NCBI GenBank assembly: GCA_052144935.1
Contig: JBKQPR010000097.1
Location: 1-51,279 of the forward strand
Direction of reading: 5' to 3'
From: JOPF133 sp052144935
GTDB taxonomy: Bacteria > Acidobacteriota > Terriglobia > Bryobacterales > Bryobacteraceae
DNA: 51,279 bases
Shown: one piece after another, positions 24,710 through 32,060 of the stretch
How positions within the stretch are numbered: the first letter of the stretch is position 1
How the letters are laid out: the number at the start of each line of letters is the position of its first letter
Notes under the pieces: generated by a model
Databases searched by the model: none
What the model was told of the DNA's origin: nothing
Seen by the model: the letters and a program-made list of their open reading frames with translations, nothing else
Program-made: the position numbers and the translations under genes

Positions 24710-24818
24710 CTGACGCGGAGACGCAGAGGAAAACCCGGAGAAGACAATCTACAAGTTTTCTCCGCGTTTTGCTCCGGGCCCAGTGGGCGCCCCCCGCGAC
24801 TCCGCGTCAAGCCCTTTA
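24710..24818. repeat. Intergenic GACGCGGA hairpin repeat, copy 1
   Basis: GACGCGGAGACGCAGAGG and CGGAGAAGAC on the left are complementary to TTCTCCGCGTTTTGCTCC and GACTCCGCGTC on the right, giving a long imperfect hairpin between pheS and pheT. A second copy lies at 39971-40125. The 18-bp GGGCGCCC core (24776-24793) sits in its right arm. Confidence 0.6.
24776..24793 (-). repeat. Copy of the 18-bp GGGGYGCCC core repeat
   Basis: On the minus strand it reads GGGGCGCCCACTGGGCCC. It lies in the pheS-pheT gap inside the GACGCGGA hairpin. Confidence 0.5.
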
Positions 24819-24834
24819 GTCTTTTGAGGAGACC

Positions 24835-27177
24835 TTGAAATTTTCATACAACTGGATTCGCGAGCTCGTAGAAGATCTGGATTACGCCCCCGGTCCCCTT
24901 GAACGGTTGATCACCATGAAGACCGCTGAGTGCGAGGGCATCGAGCCGGTGGGCGAGTTGCTGGCCGACGCCTGCGTTGCGCACGTGCTCTCGGCCGTTC
25001 CCATCCCTGGCAGCCATAACGTAACGGCCGTGGTGGATACCTGGCGGTTCGGCACGAAGACGGTGGTGTGCGGCGCTCCCAATTGCCGGCGCGGCGTGGT
25101 GACGGCTTACGTCCCCATCGGCCGTAGGGTCATCCACGGCGTGGAGAGCGATGGCATGCTGGCCAGCGCTTCCGAACTGGGCATCAATAAAGACCACCGC
25201 GGCATCCTGGAGCTCGACGCGGAGCCTGGCAGGCATGTTGCGCTGGGCATGCCGATTCGGGGCTGCCTGCCCGACAGCATCATCGAGATCGATAACAAGT
25301 CGATCACCCACCGGCCCGATCTGTGGGGCCACCACGGCATGGCGCGCGAGGTGGCCGCGATCCTGGGCAAGAAGCTGAAAGAGCCGGCGCGGCTCGATCT
25401 GCTGCCCGCGGGTCCGCCGGGCATCCAGGTGGAGATTGAAGACCTGGACCTGTGCCCGCGCTACTCCGCGCTGGTTTTCGAGAACGTCACCGTCCGCCCA
25501 TCGCCCGAGTGGCTGCAATATCGTCTCACGTCGATCGGGCTGAATCCCATCAACAACATCGTCGATATGACCAACTACGTGATGGCGGAGCTGTCGCAGC
25601 CCATGCACGCCTTCGACGCCGATAAGCTGCGCGGCGGCACAATTTATGTCCGCCCGGCCCGGGCCGGCGAGCGGTTTCGCGCTCTGAACGGCGAATGGCA
25701 CACGCTGGAGCGGGCCAACCTGGCGATCGCCGATGCCGGCGGGGCCATCGCTCTGGCGGGCGTGATCGGCGGAATGGAAAGCTCCATCGGCGGAACCACC
25801 ACGCGCGTGGTGCTGGAGAGCGCCAACTTCCAGGCCTCCTCCATCCGCAGGACCTCGGCCGCCATCAAGCTGCGCACGGACGCCTCCATGCGCTTCGAAA
25901 AGGCGCAGGACCCGGCCAATACGGTGCGCGGAATTGCCCGCGCCATCGAGATTCTGCGCGAAGTGTCGCCGGGCATCCGCATGGTGGGCGGTGTGGCCGA
26001 TCCCCAACGCGAGATGCCGTCGCCCGCGCCCATCCGGTTGCCGCTGGAATGGCTGGAGCGCAAGCTGGGCCGCGCCATCGCGCCGGAGGAAGTGCGGCGC
26101 ATCCTGGAGAGCCTGGCGTTCGGCGTCTCCGAGCCCGAACCCGGCGTGCTGATGGTGGCGGTGCCTTCCTGGCGCGCCACCAAAGACATCTCCATCAAGG
26201 ACGACCTGGTGGAGGAAGTGGGCCGCATGGTGGGCTACGATTCCATCACGCCGCGCGCGCCGCTGGTGCCGGCTTCCGTGCCGTCCGGCAACCCCGAAAG
26301 GAAATTTCAGCACGAGGTGCGCAACATTTTCGTGGACCAGGGCTTCACGGAGGTCTACAACTACTCCTTCTTGAGCGAAGAGGCGGTGCGCGCATTCGGA
26401 ATGGACCCGCAATCGCACGTGCGGGTGACCAACCCGATCGCTTCCGACCAGGCGCTGATGCGGCAATCGCTGCTGCCGGGGATCCGGAAGAACGTCACGG
26501 AGAACGCCAAGCACCGCGAGGCGTTTCGCATTTTCGAGATTGGTTTGGAGATTCACAAGCGGAAGGAGGGACTGCCGGAAGAGATCCCTCACCTGGTTGC
26601 CGCGATTTACGACCGCGCGGGCGGGCCCCAAGGGCACCCCGCGGCAGGCCTCTTCGAGCTGAAGCGCGCCGCCGAATGCCTGATGCCAGGCGCATTGGCA
26701 TGCCCCGCGGCGGCCGAAATGTACGAGCATCCCGCACGGTCGGCCACCCTCGTCTGGCGCGAGGAGACCGTAGGCCGGCTTTTCGAGCTGCATCCGTCGC
26801 TGGTGGAGACCGGGCGCGCGGCGATTCTGGATCTCGATCTGCGCATCGTCCAGCGGCTCGCCGCCGGCGCCGAGGCGAAGTACAAGCCCGTCCGGCGGTA
26901 CCCTTCGAGCGCCTTCGATCTTTCCGTGATCGCCGGTCTGCGGGAATATGCCGGCGAGCTGGAGTCCCGCCTGCGCGGCTTTGCCGGGCCGCTGGTGGAA
27001 TCCATTCAATTTGTGCGGCAGTACTCCGGCCCGCCCATGGCGGAGGGACAGAAGAGCATCTCGTTTCGCCTGACGGTGGGATCGTCCGAGCGCACGCTTT
27101 CGTCCGAGGAAGTGGGCGAGATCCGCGCCCGCATCATCGAAGGGATGCGCGGGCTGGGCTACGACCTGCGGGTGTGA
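24835..27177 (+). CDS. pheT: Phenylalanine-tRNA ligase beta subunit
   Basis: A 780-aa partner of PheS. It starts with TTG, chosen because GAGGAG lies just upstream and MKFSYNWIRELV is the conserved N-terminus. The EMAP-like tRNA-binding domain is ~40-155, followed by the B3/B4 editing region (YSALVFENVTVRPSPEWLQYRL, INNIVDMTNYVM), the B5 domain, the core-like domain (EVRNIFVDQGFTEVYNYSF) and the C-terminal anticodon-binding FDX-ACB domain (RYPSSAFDLSVIA to the end). Length is normal. Within it AGGPQGHPAAG is encoded by an 18-bp dispersed repeat (26623-26640). Confidence 0.97.
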   Translation: MKFSYNWIRELVEDLDYAPGPLERLITMKTAECEGIEPVGELLADACVAHVLSAVPIPGSHNVTAVVDTWRFGTKTVVCGAPNCRRGVVTAYVPIGRRVIHGVESDGMLASASELGINKDHRGILELDAEPGRHVALGMPIRGCLPDSIIEIDNKSITHRPDLWGHHGMAREVAAILGKKLKEPARLDLLPAGPPGIQVEIEDLDLCPRYSALVFENVTVRPSPEWLQYRLTSIGLNPINNIVDMTNYVMAELSQPMHAFDADKLRGGTIYVRPARAGERFRALNGEWHTLERANLAIADAGGAIALAGVIGGMESSIGGTTTRVVLESANFQASSIRRTSAAIKLRTDASMRFEKAQDPANTVRGIARAIEILREVSPGIRMVGGVADPQREMPSPAPIRLPLEWLERKLGRAIAPEEVRRILESLAFGVSEPEPGVLMVAVPSWRATKDISIKDDLVEEVGRMVGYDSITPRAPLVPASVPSGNPERKFQHEVRNIFVDQGFTEVYNYSFLSEEAVRAFGMDPQSHVRVTNPIASDQALMRQSLLPGIRKNVTENAKHREAFRIFEIGLEIHKRKEGLPEEIPHLVAAIYDRAGGPQGHPAAGLFELKRAAECLMPGALACPAAAEMYEHPARSATLVWREETVGRLFELHPSLVETGRAAILDLDLRIVQRLAAGAEAKYKPVRRYPSSAFDLSVIAGLREYAGELESRLRGFAGPLVESIQFVRQYSGPPMAEGQKSISFRLTVGSSERTLSSEEVGEIRARIIEGMRGLGYDLRV
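26623..26640 (-). repeat. Copy of the 18-bp GGGGYGCCC core repeat inside pheT
   Basis: On the minus strand it reads GGGGTGCCCTTGGGGCCC. It codes for part of the GPQGHP peptide in PheT; the same peptide appears in the RuvC tail, and a similar GPKGHP in the epimerase. Confidence 0.5.
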
Positions 27178-27422
27178 GCCGATGAGCACATGGCGACGCC
27201 GATGCCGCGGGTCGAGCCGCCTGTGATTGCACGCTTGACTCAGTGGCAGACGTGGCGCAGGCTCTCAGCCGGGGTGCCCTCTGGGCCCGTCGGCACTCGT
27301 GCCGACGCCGTGGCCCCAGGCCGCAAAGGCGTCGAGTGGAGACTAGACTCGACGCTGCCGGCTGAGAGCCTGGCTGAGAGCCTGCGCCACATGCCTGACT
27401 GTGAGCAGATGAGCACACGGCG
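27173..27422. mobile_element. MITE-like element bounded by a 23-bp direct repeat
   Basis: TGTGAGC-GATGAGCACA-GGCG occurs at 27173-27195 and again at 27400-27422 (two mismatches). Between them lies a palindromic element: GTGGCGCAGGCTCTCAGCC near the left end and its complement, interrupted by a 12-bp internal duplication, at 27358-27391. It contains the 18-bp core (27271-27288), the hairpin GTCGGCACTCGTGCCGAC and a second stem GTCGAGT...ACTCGAC. The duplicated sequence is the pheT stop/HNH start junction. Confidence 0.65.
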
Positions 27423-27858
27423 CACTAAATCCGGTGGGTGGGTGAAGCAGCGGCGACGAGGCACCTGCCGCTGGTGCGGCAAAGATGTCCCCAAGGGCCG
27501 CTTCACTTTCTGCGGCGACGCCTGCGTGGAGGAATGGAAGCTGCGCACCGACCCGGGCTATCTGCGGGAGAGGGTCTTCGAACGCGACCGCGGGGTATGC
27601 GCAATTTGCGGTGTGGATACCGAGGCCCTGAGGAAGAACAAACGCAAACTGGATTACGCCGCGCGCCGCCAGTTCGAAAAAGACTGGGGCGCGCGGCGCA
27701 GCCTGTGGGACGCCGATCACGTAACGCCGGTGGTGGAAGGCGGAGGCGAGTGCGGACTCGCCAACATGCGCACGCTGTGCCTGAAGTGCCACCGCGCCGC
27801 CACCGCCGAACTGCGGCGCCGGCTGGGGCGCCCTACGGGCCCTACTGCGACAGGGTGA
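27409..27858 (+). CDS. HNH endonuclease family protein
   Basis: A 149-aa protein. The start is ATG 27409 (MSTRRTKSGG), because the longer frame reads through the repeat element. An N-terminal zinc-binding CRWCGKDVPKGRFTFCGDAC precedes the HNH core: FERDRGVCAICG, then WDADHVTPVVEGGGECGLANMRTLCLKCHRAAT, with the DH pair and two CxxC metal sites intact. Such small HNH proteins are restriction-like or DNA-processing nucleases of mostly unknown target. A copy of its start region lies right after pheT, so it was probably once directly coupled to pheT. The 3' end overlaps the convergent M56 gene by 17 bp. Confidence 0.85.
   Translation: MSTRRTKSGGWVKQRRRGTCRWCGKDVPKGRFTFCGDACVEEWKLRTDPGYLRERVFERDRGVCAICGVDTEALRKNKRKLDYAARRQFEKDWGARRSLWDADHVTPVVEGGGECGLANMRTLCLKCHRAATAELRRRLGRPTGPTATG
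27825..27842 (+). repeat. Copy of the 18-bp GGGGYGCCC core repeat in the HNH gene
   Basis: GGGGCGCCCTACGGGCCC encodes the C-terminal GRPTGP of the HNH protein and reaches the convergent gene's stop codon. Confidence 0.5.
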
Positions 27859-29638
27859 AGTTCACGTCGATGACGGTTTGTACTTCCACCGGGTCGCCAT
27901 TCAGCAGCGTGGGCTTGTAGACCCACTGCTTGACCGCGGTCAGGGCAGCCGCCGCCAGCGTGGGATCGCCCTCCATCACTTCCAGATTCTTCACCGTGCC
28001 GTCCATCCCGATGAGGGCCTTCAAACGCACCACACCCTGAATGCGGGCAGCCTTGGCTTCGGCCGGATAAATCGGGTGCGGTTGGCTGACCAGCATGTGC
28101 TGCTGGACATTGCCGCCAACCTTGATCCTGAAGCCGGGAGCCGTAATCTGCACGTTGGCGTTGTCGCCGTCCATGCCGATGGCGAAAGTCAGATGCTCAT
28201 CGAACGCTCGAACCGCCTCTTGCAGTTTGATCAACGAATCGTTGGTGAGTGTGTCGCCCTGATGCACCGGAAGGCGCGCCAACAGATCCGCGCGCGCCGC
28301 ATCGCTGAGGCCCAGGACGCCGATCGATTTCAGATTGCCTTGCCACGACTTGTCGGACGAGGCGCCAGCGGAAGGCGCTGTCTTCGGCGCGGCGGGGACC
28401 AGCGCCGCTTCGGCCGCCTGGAAGGTAATGGCCACCTGCCGCGTGGAGCCGGCCGAATCGTGCGCGAAGTGCCAATCCAGCACCGATTGGAGCGCCGCCT
28501 TGCGCAGCTCCGCGGGCCCCGAGATGGCGTGCGCGTCGGTGACATTGCCGTTGCCATCCAGCGCCACTTGCACTGCGACGGTGCCCCCGACGCCCTTCTT
28601 ACGCGCCTCTTCCGGATACGCGACCGGGGGACGATGCAGCAACTCGGCGCCGCCCGTATCCACCGTGACACCCGAGGCATCGGCAGCCACTTGGGGCGCG
28701 GCAGCCAGGGGCAGCGCGCCAGTTACCAGCCAGCACGCCGCGGCCAGCGTGAGCAGGCACCCGGCGAGCGCGGAAATCAATCTCGTCTTCGACATTCCAA
28801 CCTCCTTGAAAAGAGAAACCACTCTATGCTTCAGATGACGTTTGCGCAGGAACAGCGGGGCCGGAGCCAGGTCGCAGCCCATCGCGCCCTGACGCTCGGC
28901 GCCGGCGATGGCCAGCAGCGCGTCCACGTACTCGTCGCGGGCCTCGGTGTGGCGGATGGCTTCGCGATCCACAGCCTGCTCGCGCGCCAGTTGAATTTCG
29001 CCCAGCAGCCACCAGATGGCCGGATGAAACCAGAAGACCGCGCGGATGACTTCTTCCGCGATGGCGAACAGCCAGTCGCGCCGGGCCACGTGCAGCAACT
29101 CGTGGCACAGGATGGCCTGTTGCACGCGCGGGCCGAATTCCGGAAAACGCGCCGGCAGCAGGACCACCGGGCGGCGCCATCCGAACGTCACGGGACCCGA
29201 TACCTCGTCCGAAAGGAGGACTAGCGCGCGGGTCTCCCAGGGCGTGGCAATTGCCGGCTGAGGCGCGCTCTGGGCCCGCCGCCGGTATTGACGCAGTTTC
29301 CAGAAGCCCGTGCCCAGCCATGCGAGGCGCCCAGCCATGCCGGCCGCCAGCAGCAGCAGCGCGATCTGGCTCCAGGGCAGGCTGCGGGGCGCGGGGGTCC
29401 CCGGTTGCTCGGACAGGATGTGGGTGGAGATCTGCACGTCCGCAGCCACCACTTCCCGGCGCCACGGACGCACTTGCGGCAGCAACAGGCAGGCCGCCAG
29501 CAGGATATGCCAGTAAGCCAGGCGCGCCCGCGGCACGCGCAACCGCAACGCCGCCGGAACCAGCGCCGCCACACCCACCAGCAGCCCGATCTGCAGGCTG
29601 TAGAGAACCAGGTTGTTCCACATCAACTGGTAATTCAC
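27842..29638 (-). CDS. BlaR1-like M56 metalloprotease with TonB-C domains
   Basis: A 598-aa protein. The N-terminus has membrane helices (VLYSLQIGLLVGVAALVPAAL, WHILLAACLLLP, IALLLLAAGMAG). The zinc protease motif CHELLHVARRDW, with a downstream acidic EIQLAREQAVD, marks an M56 peptidase. A further helix (SALAGCLLTLAAACWLVTGAL) leads to a periplasmic part with two TonB C-terminal-like domains (YPEEARKKGVGGTVAVQVAL and YPAEAKAARIQGVVRLKAL). In BlaR1/MecR1 systems the protease destroys the partner repressor after sensing. Here the beta-lactam sensor domain is replaced by TonB-C folds, so the signal is different and unknown. GTG start overlaps the blaI stop (GTGA). Confidence 0.9.
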   Translation of the reverse strand: MNYQLMWNNLVLYSLQIGLLVGVAALVPAALRLRVPRARLAYWHILLAACLLLPQVRPWRREVVAADVQISTHILSEQPGTPAPRSLPWSQIALLLLAAGMAGRLAWLGTGFWKLRQYRRRAQSAPQPAIATPWETRALVLLSDEVSGPVTFGWRRPVVLLPARFPEFGPRVQQAILCHELLHVARRDWLFAIAEEVIRAVFWFHPAIWWLLGEIQLAREQAVDREAIRHTEARDEYVDALLAIAGAERQGAMGCDLAPAPLFLRKRHLKHRVVSLFKEVGMSKTRLISALAGCLLTLAAACWLVTGALPLAAAPQVAADASGVTVDTGGAELLHRPPVAYPEEARKKGVGGTVAVQVALDGNGNVTDAHAISGPAELRKAALQSVLDWHFAHDSAGSTRQVAITFQAAEAALVPAAPKTAPSAGASSDKSWQGNLKSIGVLGLSDAARADLLARLPVHQGDTLTNDSLIKLQEAVRAFDEHLTFAIGMDGDNANVQITAPGFRIKVGGNVQQHMLVSQPHPIYPAEAKAARIQGVVRLKALIGMDGTVKNLEVMEGDPTLAAAALTAVKQWVYKPTLLNGDPVEVQTVIDVNFTLSQ

Positions 29639-30009
29639 GATTTCCTCCGCAGCCGCGCGATCTCTTCCAGATCCTCGCGCGTGAGGTTGTGCTCTTCCAC
29701 CAAGTGCACCAGCAGCGGCTCGGCCGAGCCGTTGAAGACGCGGTTGACGAATTCGCGGACCATATCGCCGATCACCTGGCGCTGGGGCCGCGCCGGACGG
29801 TAGAGGTAGGCGCGGTCCGACTGAGTCTTCTTCAAGTACTTCTTCTGTTCCAGGATGTTCATCATGGTCATCACCGTGGTGTAGGCCACCTTGCGGTGTT
29901 CGAGCAGCGCTTCGTAGACGTCGCGGACCGTGACGCCCTTACCGCGCTGCCAGACGATCTTCATGATTTCCAGCTCCTGGCCGGTGAGGGTTGTGCTCGC
30001 CCTGCGCAT
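29635..30009 (-). CDS. blaI: BlaI/MecI family repressor
   Basis: A 124-aa winged-helix repressor: LTGQELEIMKIVWQRGKGVTV, RDVYEALLEHRKVAYTTVMT and LEQKKYLKKTQSDRAYLYRP, then a helical dimerisation tail. This family binds dyads and is cleaved by the M56 partner encoded directly downstream. A perfect 16-bp palindrome covers its own start codon, consistent with autorepression of the pair. A homologous fragment lies at 23254-23346. Confidence 0.95.
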   Translation of the reverse strand: MRRASTTLTGQELEIMKIVWQRGKGVTVRDVYEALLEHRKVAYTTVMTMMNILEQKKYLKKTQSDRAYLYRPARPQRQVIGDMVREFVNRVFNGSAEPLLVHLVEEHNLTREDLEEIARLRRKS

Positions 30010-30024
30010 ACTAATTAATTAGTA
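30009..30024. promoter_or_regulatory. BlaI operator candidate
   Basis: TACTAATTAATTAGTA is a perfect 16-bp palindrome overlapping the blaI start codon. Known BlaI/MecI operators are AT-rich dyads ending in TACT/AGTA, so this fits well. Confidence 0.7.
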
Positions 30025-30382
30025 CGAATCGGGCCGGATGTCAAGGGGAATTTTGGCATCGATCCGACAACGGCTGGCTACCCAATTCAAATGGGAGAGG
30101 TCCGGGCTTCATGAGGGACGGCTTCGGGCGCTTGTTGTGCGGACCATCAGGCAGACGATTGCGCTTCTTCTGTCAGTCAACAAAGCCCTTTTCCCGCCGT
30201 TTTTCATCGGCAAAAGGAGTCGGAGGTGCGTCTAGGCTAGGGTGCGCTTGTGGCACGGCCTCCGACTCGGCTTTGGGACTCTGACGGAGTCGGCCGTGCG
30301 AGGATTTTCCTTTGTATTGTAGCGCTCATCAAGACCCCCGGCGGTTAACGTTGATGGGCCCCTCTGCACCCAGGATCGCTGC
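30025..30382. other. Intergenic region with alternative hairpins
   Basis: No gene seen. GAGTCGGAGG (30217-30226) pairs perfectly with CCTCCGACTC (30259-30268). The latter region can instead pair through GCACGGCC...GACTC with GAGTCGGCCGTGC (30287-30299). Read on the minus strand the first stem is followed by a TTTT run and could end the operon that finishes at 30383. Confidence 0.4.
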
Positions 30383-30742
30383 TCATTTCGCGGATACTGC
30401 ACGTACGGGCAACTTAGGAACCTTAATCTCGCCATTCAGTTCCTCGTAGTTCCTTATGAGACCGTCCAGCATGTCGCGTAGAACTTTAGCCTGATACCAA
30501 GGTATCGTCACAGATACGCGTTCAAGCACGATCCCGTGTTGATTCTCCCATGTGGGCTTAACCTCATCCGGAACCTGTAGCAATTCTGAGAAACGTAGTC
30601 GCACATCGGTAAGGGTCCAATTCATGTTGAACACATTCGCGTACGCGCTAAAGACGCCGTCCTCCGGCTCTTCCAGCGGGAGTTTGCTCAGATCTAGCTT
30701 GGGTGCCGCTTCTGCTCTGTCCTTCGTGTCTTCACTTCCCAT
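30383..30742 (-). CDS. DUF3467-like protein
   Basis: A 119-aa soluble protein. AYANVFNMNWTLTDVRLRFSEL, followed by ERVSVTIPWYQAKVLRDMLDGLIRNYEEL, has the two-strand/one-helix order of DUF3467, a small family of unknown function. Its ATG follows the TAA of the upstream gene directly (TAAATG), with GGAGGA 9 bases before the start inside that gene. It is the last gene of a three-gene operon. At ~50% GC the whole operon stands out from the surrounding 65% and is probably foreign. Confidence 0.75.
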   Translation of the reverse strand: MGSEDTKDRAEAAPKLDLSKLPLEEPEDGVFSAYANVFNMNWTLTDVRLRFSELLQVPDEVKPTWENQHGIVLERVSVTIPWYQAKVLRDMLDGLIRNYEELNGEIKVPKLPVRAVSAK

Positions 30743-31348
30743 TTAGGTTGTTCCTCCCGAGTATGCAATAGCCGCGCCTGTGGCCTGCGCTTGTCCTTCC
30801 AAAGAAGTGCGGAATGATGCATCATCCCCGACTGCTTCCAAGCTGGATGGTATCCGGGAGGAATTGACATAATTGCGCTTTGTGCGCTTGCGGGGTGATC
30901 GGATGTGGTAAAAACACCGACGAGTGTGCCGCCGCTGTTTTTGGGGCGAAATAGTTTCACGCCCAAGGCTCACCATCGCCTCGTCGCAATTGTTTGCAAT
31001 CGCGAAAAAATCAGAGGGCTTACCGGACCGCTCCCAACACCGGGTGAATATCTCGGGGTTGATGGGACCATTCGCGTTTTCGTAGTCGTTATCGTCATAG
31101 AGTACGATTGCGACCTTTTGGCGTAGCGCTCGCGCATATTCAATCACCTTTCGCAGCGTCAGATTTCCCGGATTATTGAGCACTTGGGATACGCGCCCCT
31201 CCGTGACTCCGAGGCTTCTCGCAAGACTCGCCTGATTTGCCGGGGCGGCATCTAAGAACTTCTCAATCTGCTGAACAAAATCAAAGCCTACGCGGTACAG
31301 GAAATCCTCTATGCTTCTCGCGGTCCAGTGTTTTCTTAGCTCACCCAT
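30743..31348 (-). CDS. XRE-type helix-turn-helix protein, likely antitoxin/regulator
   Basis: A 201-aa protein. The HTH is at residues ~38-75 (NQASLARSLGVTEGRVSQVL, then NLTLRKVIEYARALRQKVAI), typical of the XRE antitoxins that accompany HigB/RelE-like toxins. The ~100-residue C-terminal half is basic and polar (QKQRRHTRRCFYHIRSPRKR) and unlike known domains; it may be disordered or bind the toxin or RNA. It overlaps the upstream toxin-like gene by 13 bp and abuts the DUF3467 gene. Toxin-first order is usual for HigBA. Confidence 0.75.
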   Translation of the reverse strand: MGELRKHWTARSIEDFLYRVGFDFVQQIEKFLDAAPANQASLARSLGVTEGRVSQVLNNPGNLTLRKVIEYARALRQKVAIVLYDDNDYENANGPINPEIFTRCWERSGKPSDFFAIANNCDEAMVSLGRETISPQKQRRHTRRCFYHIRSPRKRTKRNYVNSSRIPSSLEAVGDDASFRTSLEGQAQATGAAIAYSGGTT

Positions 31349-31815
31349 GGTCGTACCCTCACTTTCGGTTGACTAAACAGCTTGGCAATGGCCGCGTTCA
31401 CGGGAGGATTCAGGCGCAGAGAATTTGCTCCATCAAGTTCCCTTTCGTCGGTCTCCCAGCGGTCCTTAATCGCGTGCGAAACAAGAACGCAAAGTTGGAA
31501 GCTGGGATTCTCGGCTGGCAGCGGGTTGCAAAGGAACCCGTAAAATCGATGATTCTGGTTATTGTCTCTCCATTTGAACACAAAACACTGTTTATACCTC
31601 TGACTGTTCGGCCATCCGTGGAAGTACTTGTCATGTATATTGCCGTCTATCCAGTAGTCAAACCGGCTCCGCACTTCTCTTTCCCTGTTGTTTCCCAACC
31701 TCTGAAATACTGCACGGGCATCGATGCCGGCATCCTCCGTGCATTCCAGAAAAGCGATCGCACGCCGCTTCGACGCCTTAGCCCCATCGAGCAAATGAAC
31801 CGTGAAGGAAGCCAT
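31336..31815 (-). CDS. Candidate HigB/Gp49-like toxin
   Basis: A 159-aa protein in front of an XRE gene. The core RSRFDYWIDGNIHDKYFHGW, then RYKQCFVFKWRDNNQNHRFYGFL, has a strand-loop-strand pattern with basic and aromatic residues like phage Gp49/HigB-type RNases, but it is longer and the match is weak. FLCNPLPAENPSFQLCVLVS and a C-terminal helix follow. It is the first gene of the three-gene cassette; AT-richer codon use indicates acquisition. A toxin role is inferred mostly from position and partner. Confidence 0.55.
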   Translation of the reverse strand: MASFTVHLLDGAKASKRRAIAFLECTEDAGIDARAVFQRLGNNREREVRSRFDYWIDGNIHDKYFHGWPNSQRYKQCFVFKWRDNNQNHRFYGFLCNPLPAENPSFQLCVLVSHAIKDRWETDERELDGANSLRLNPPVNAAIAKLFSQPKVRVRPWVS

Positions 31816-32060
31816 GTGCGCCGATCTGCTAGCACATTGCCTACTTTAGCTAAAACTAAAGACAAAAGTCAAGCCCGCCTGGGGGCGGTGCTAGCCGCCG
31901 GGATGTTTGGCTGAGTACGCCGAAGCCAGTTCGAAAAGGTGCGCCGACAACGCCCCCGTGCTGGGGCATTCTCGCATCCGGTTCTGCTTGCCAGGCGGCC
32001 CTGAACGGCCCGTGCCTGCGCACGTGCGTTAAAATCGAGTCGTTACTCTCGGAAGCCTTC

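Noticed and set aside
24844..27189. 781-codon open frame antisense to pheT
   Set aside because: Its translation is His/Arg/Gln-rich with no domain; it mirrors pheT codon positions, a known effect of high GC.
30038..30235. 65-codon open frame after blaI
   Set aside because: No family, no ribosome site, and it covers an intergenic hairpin region.
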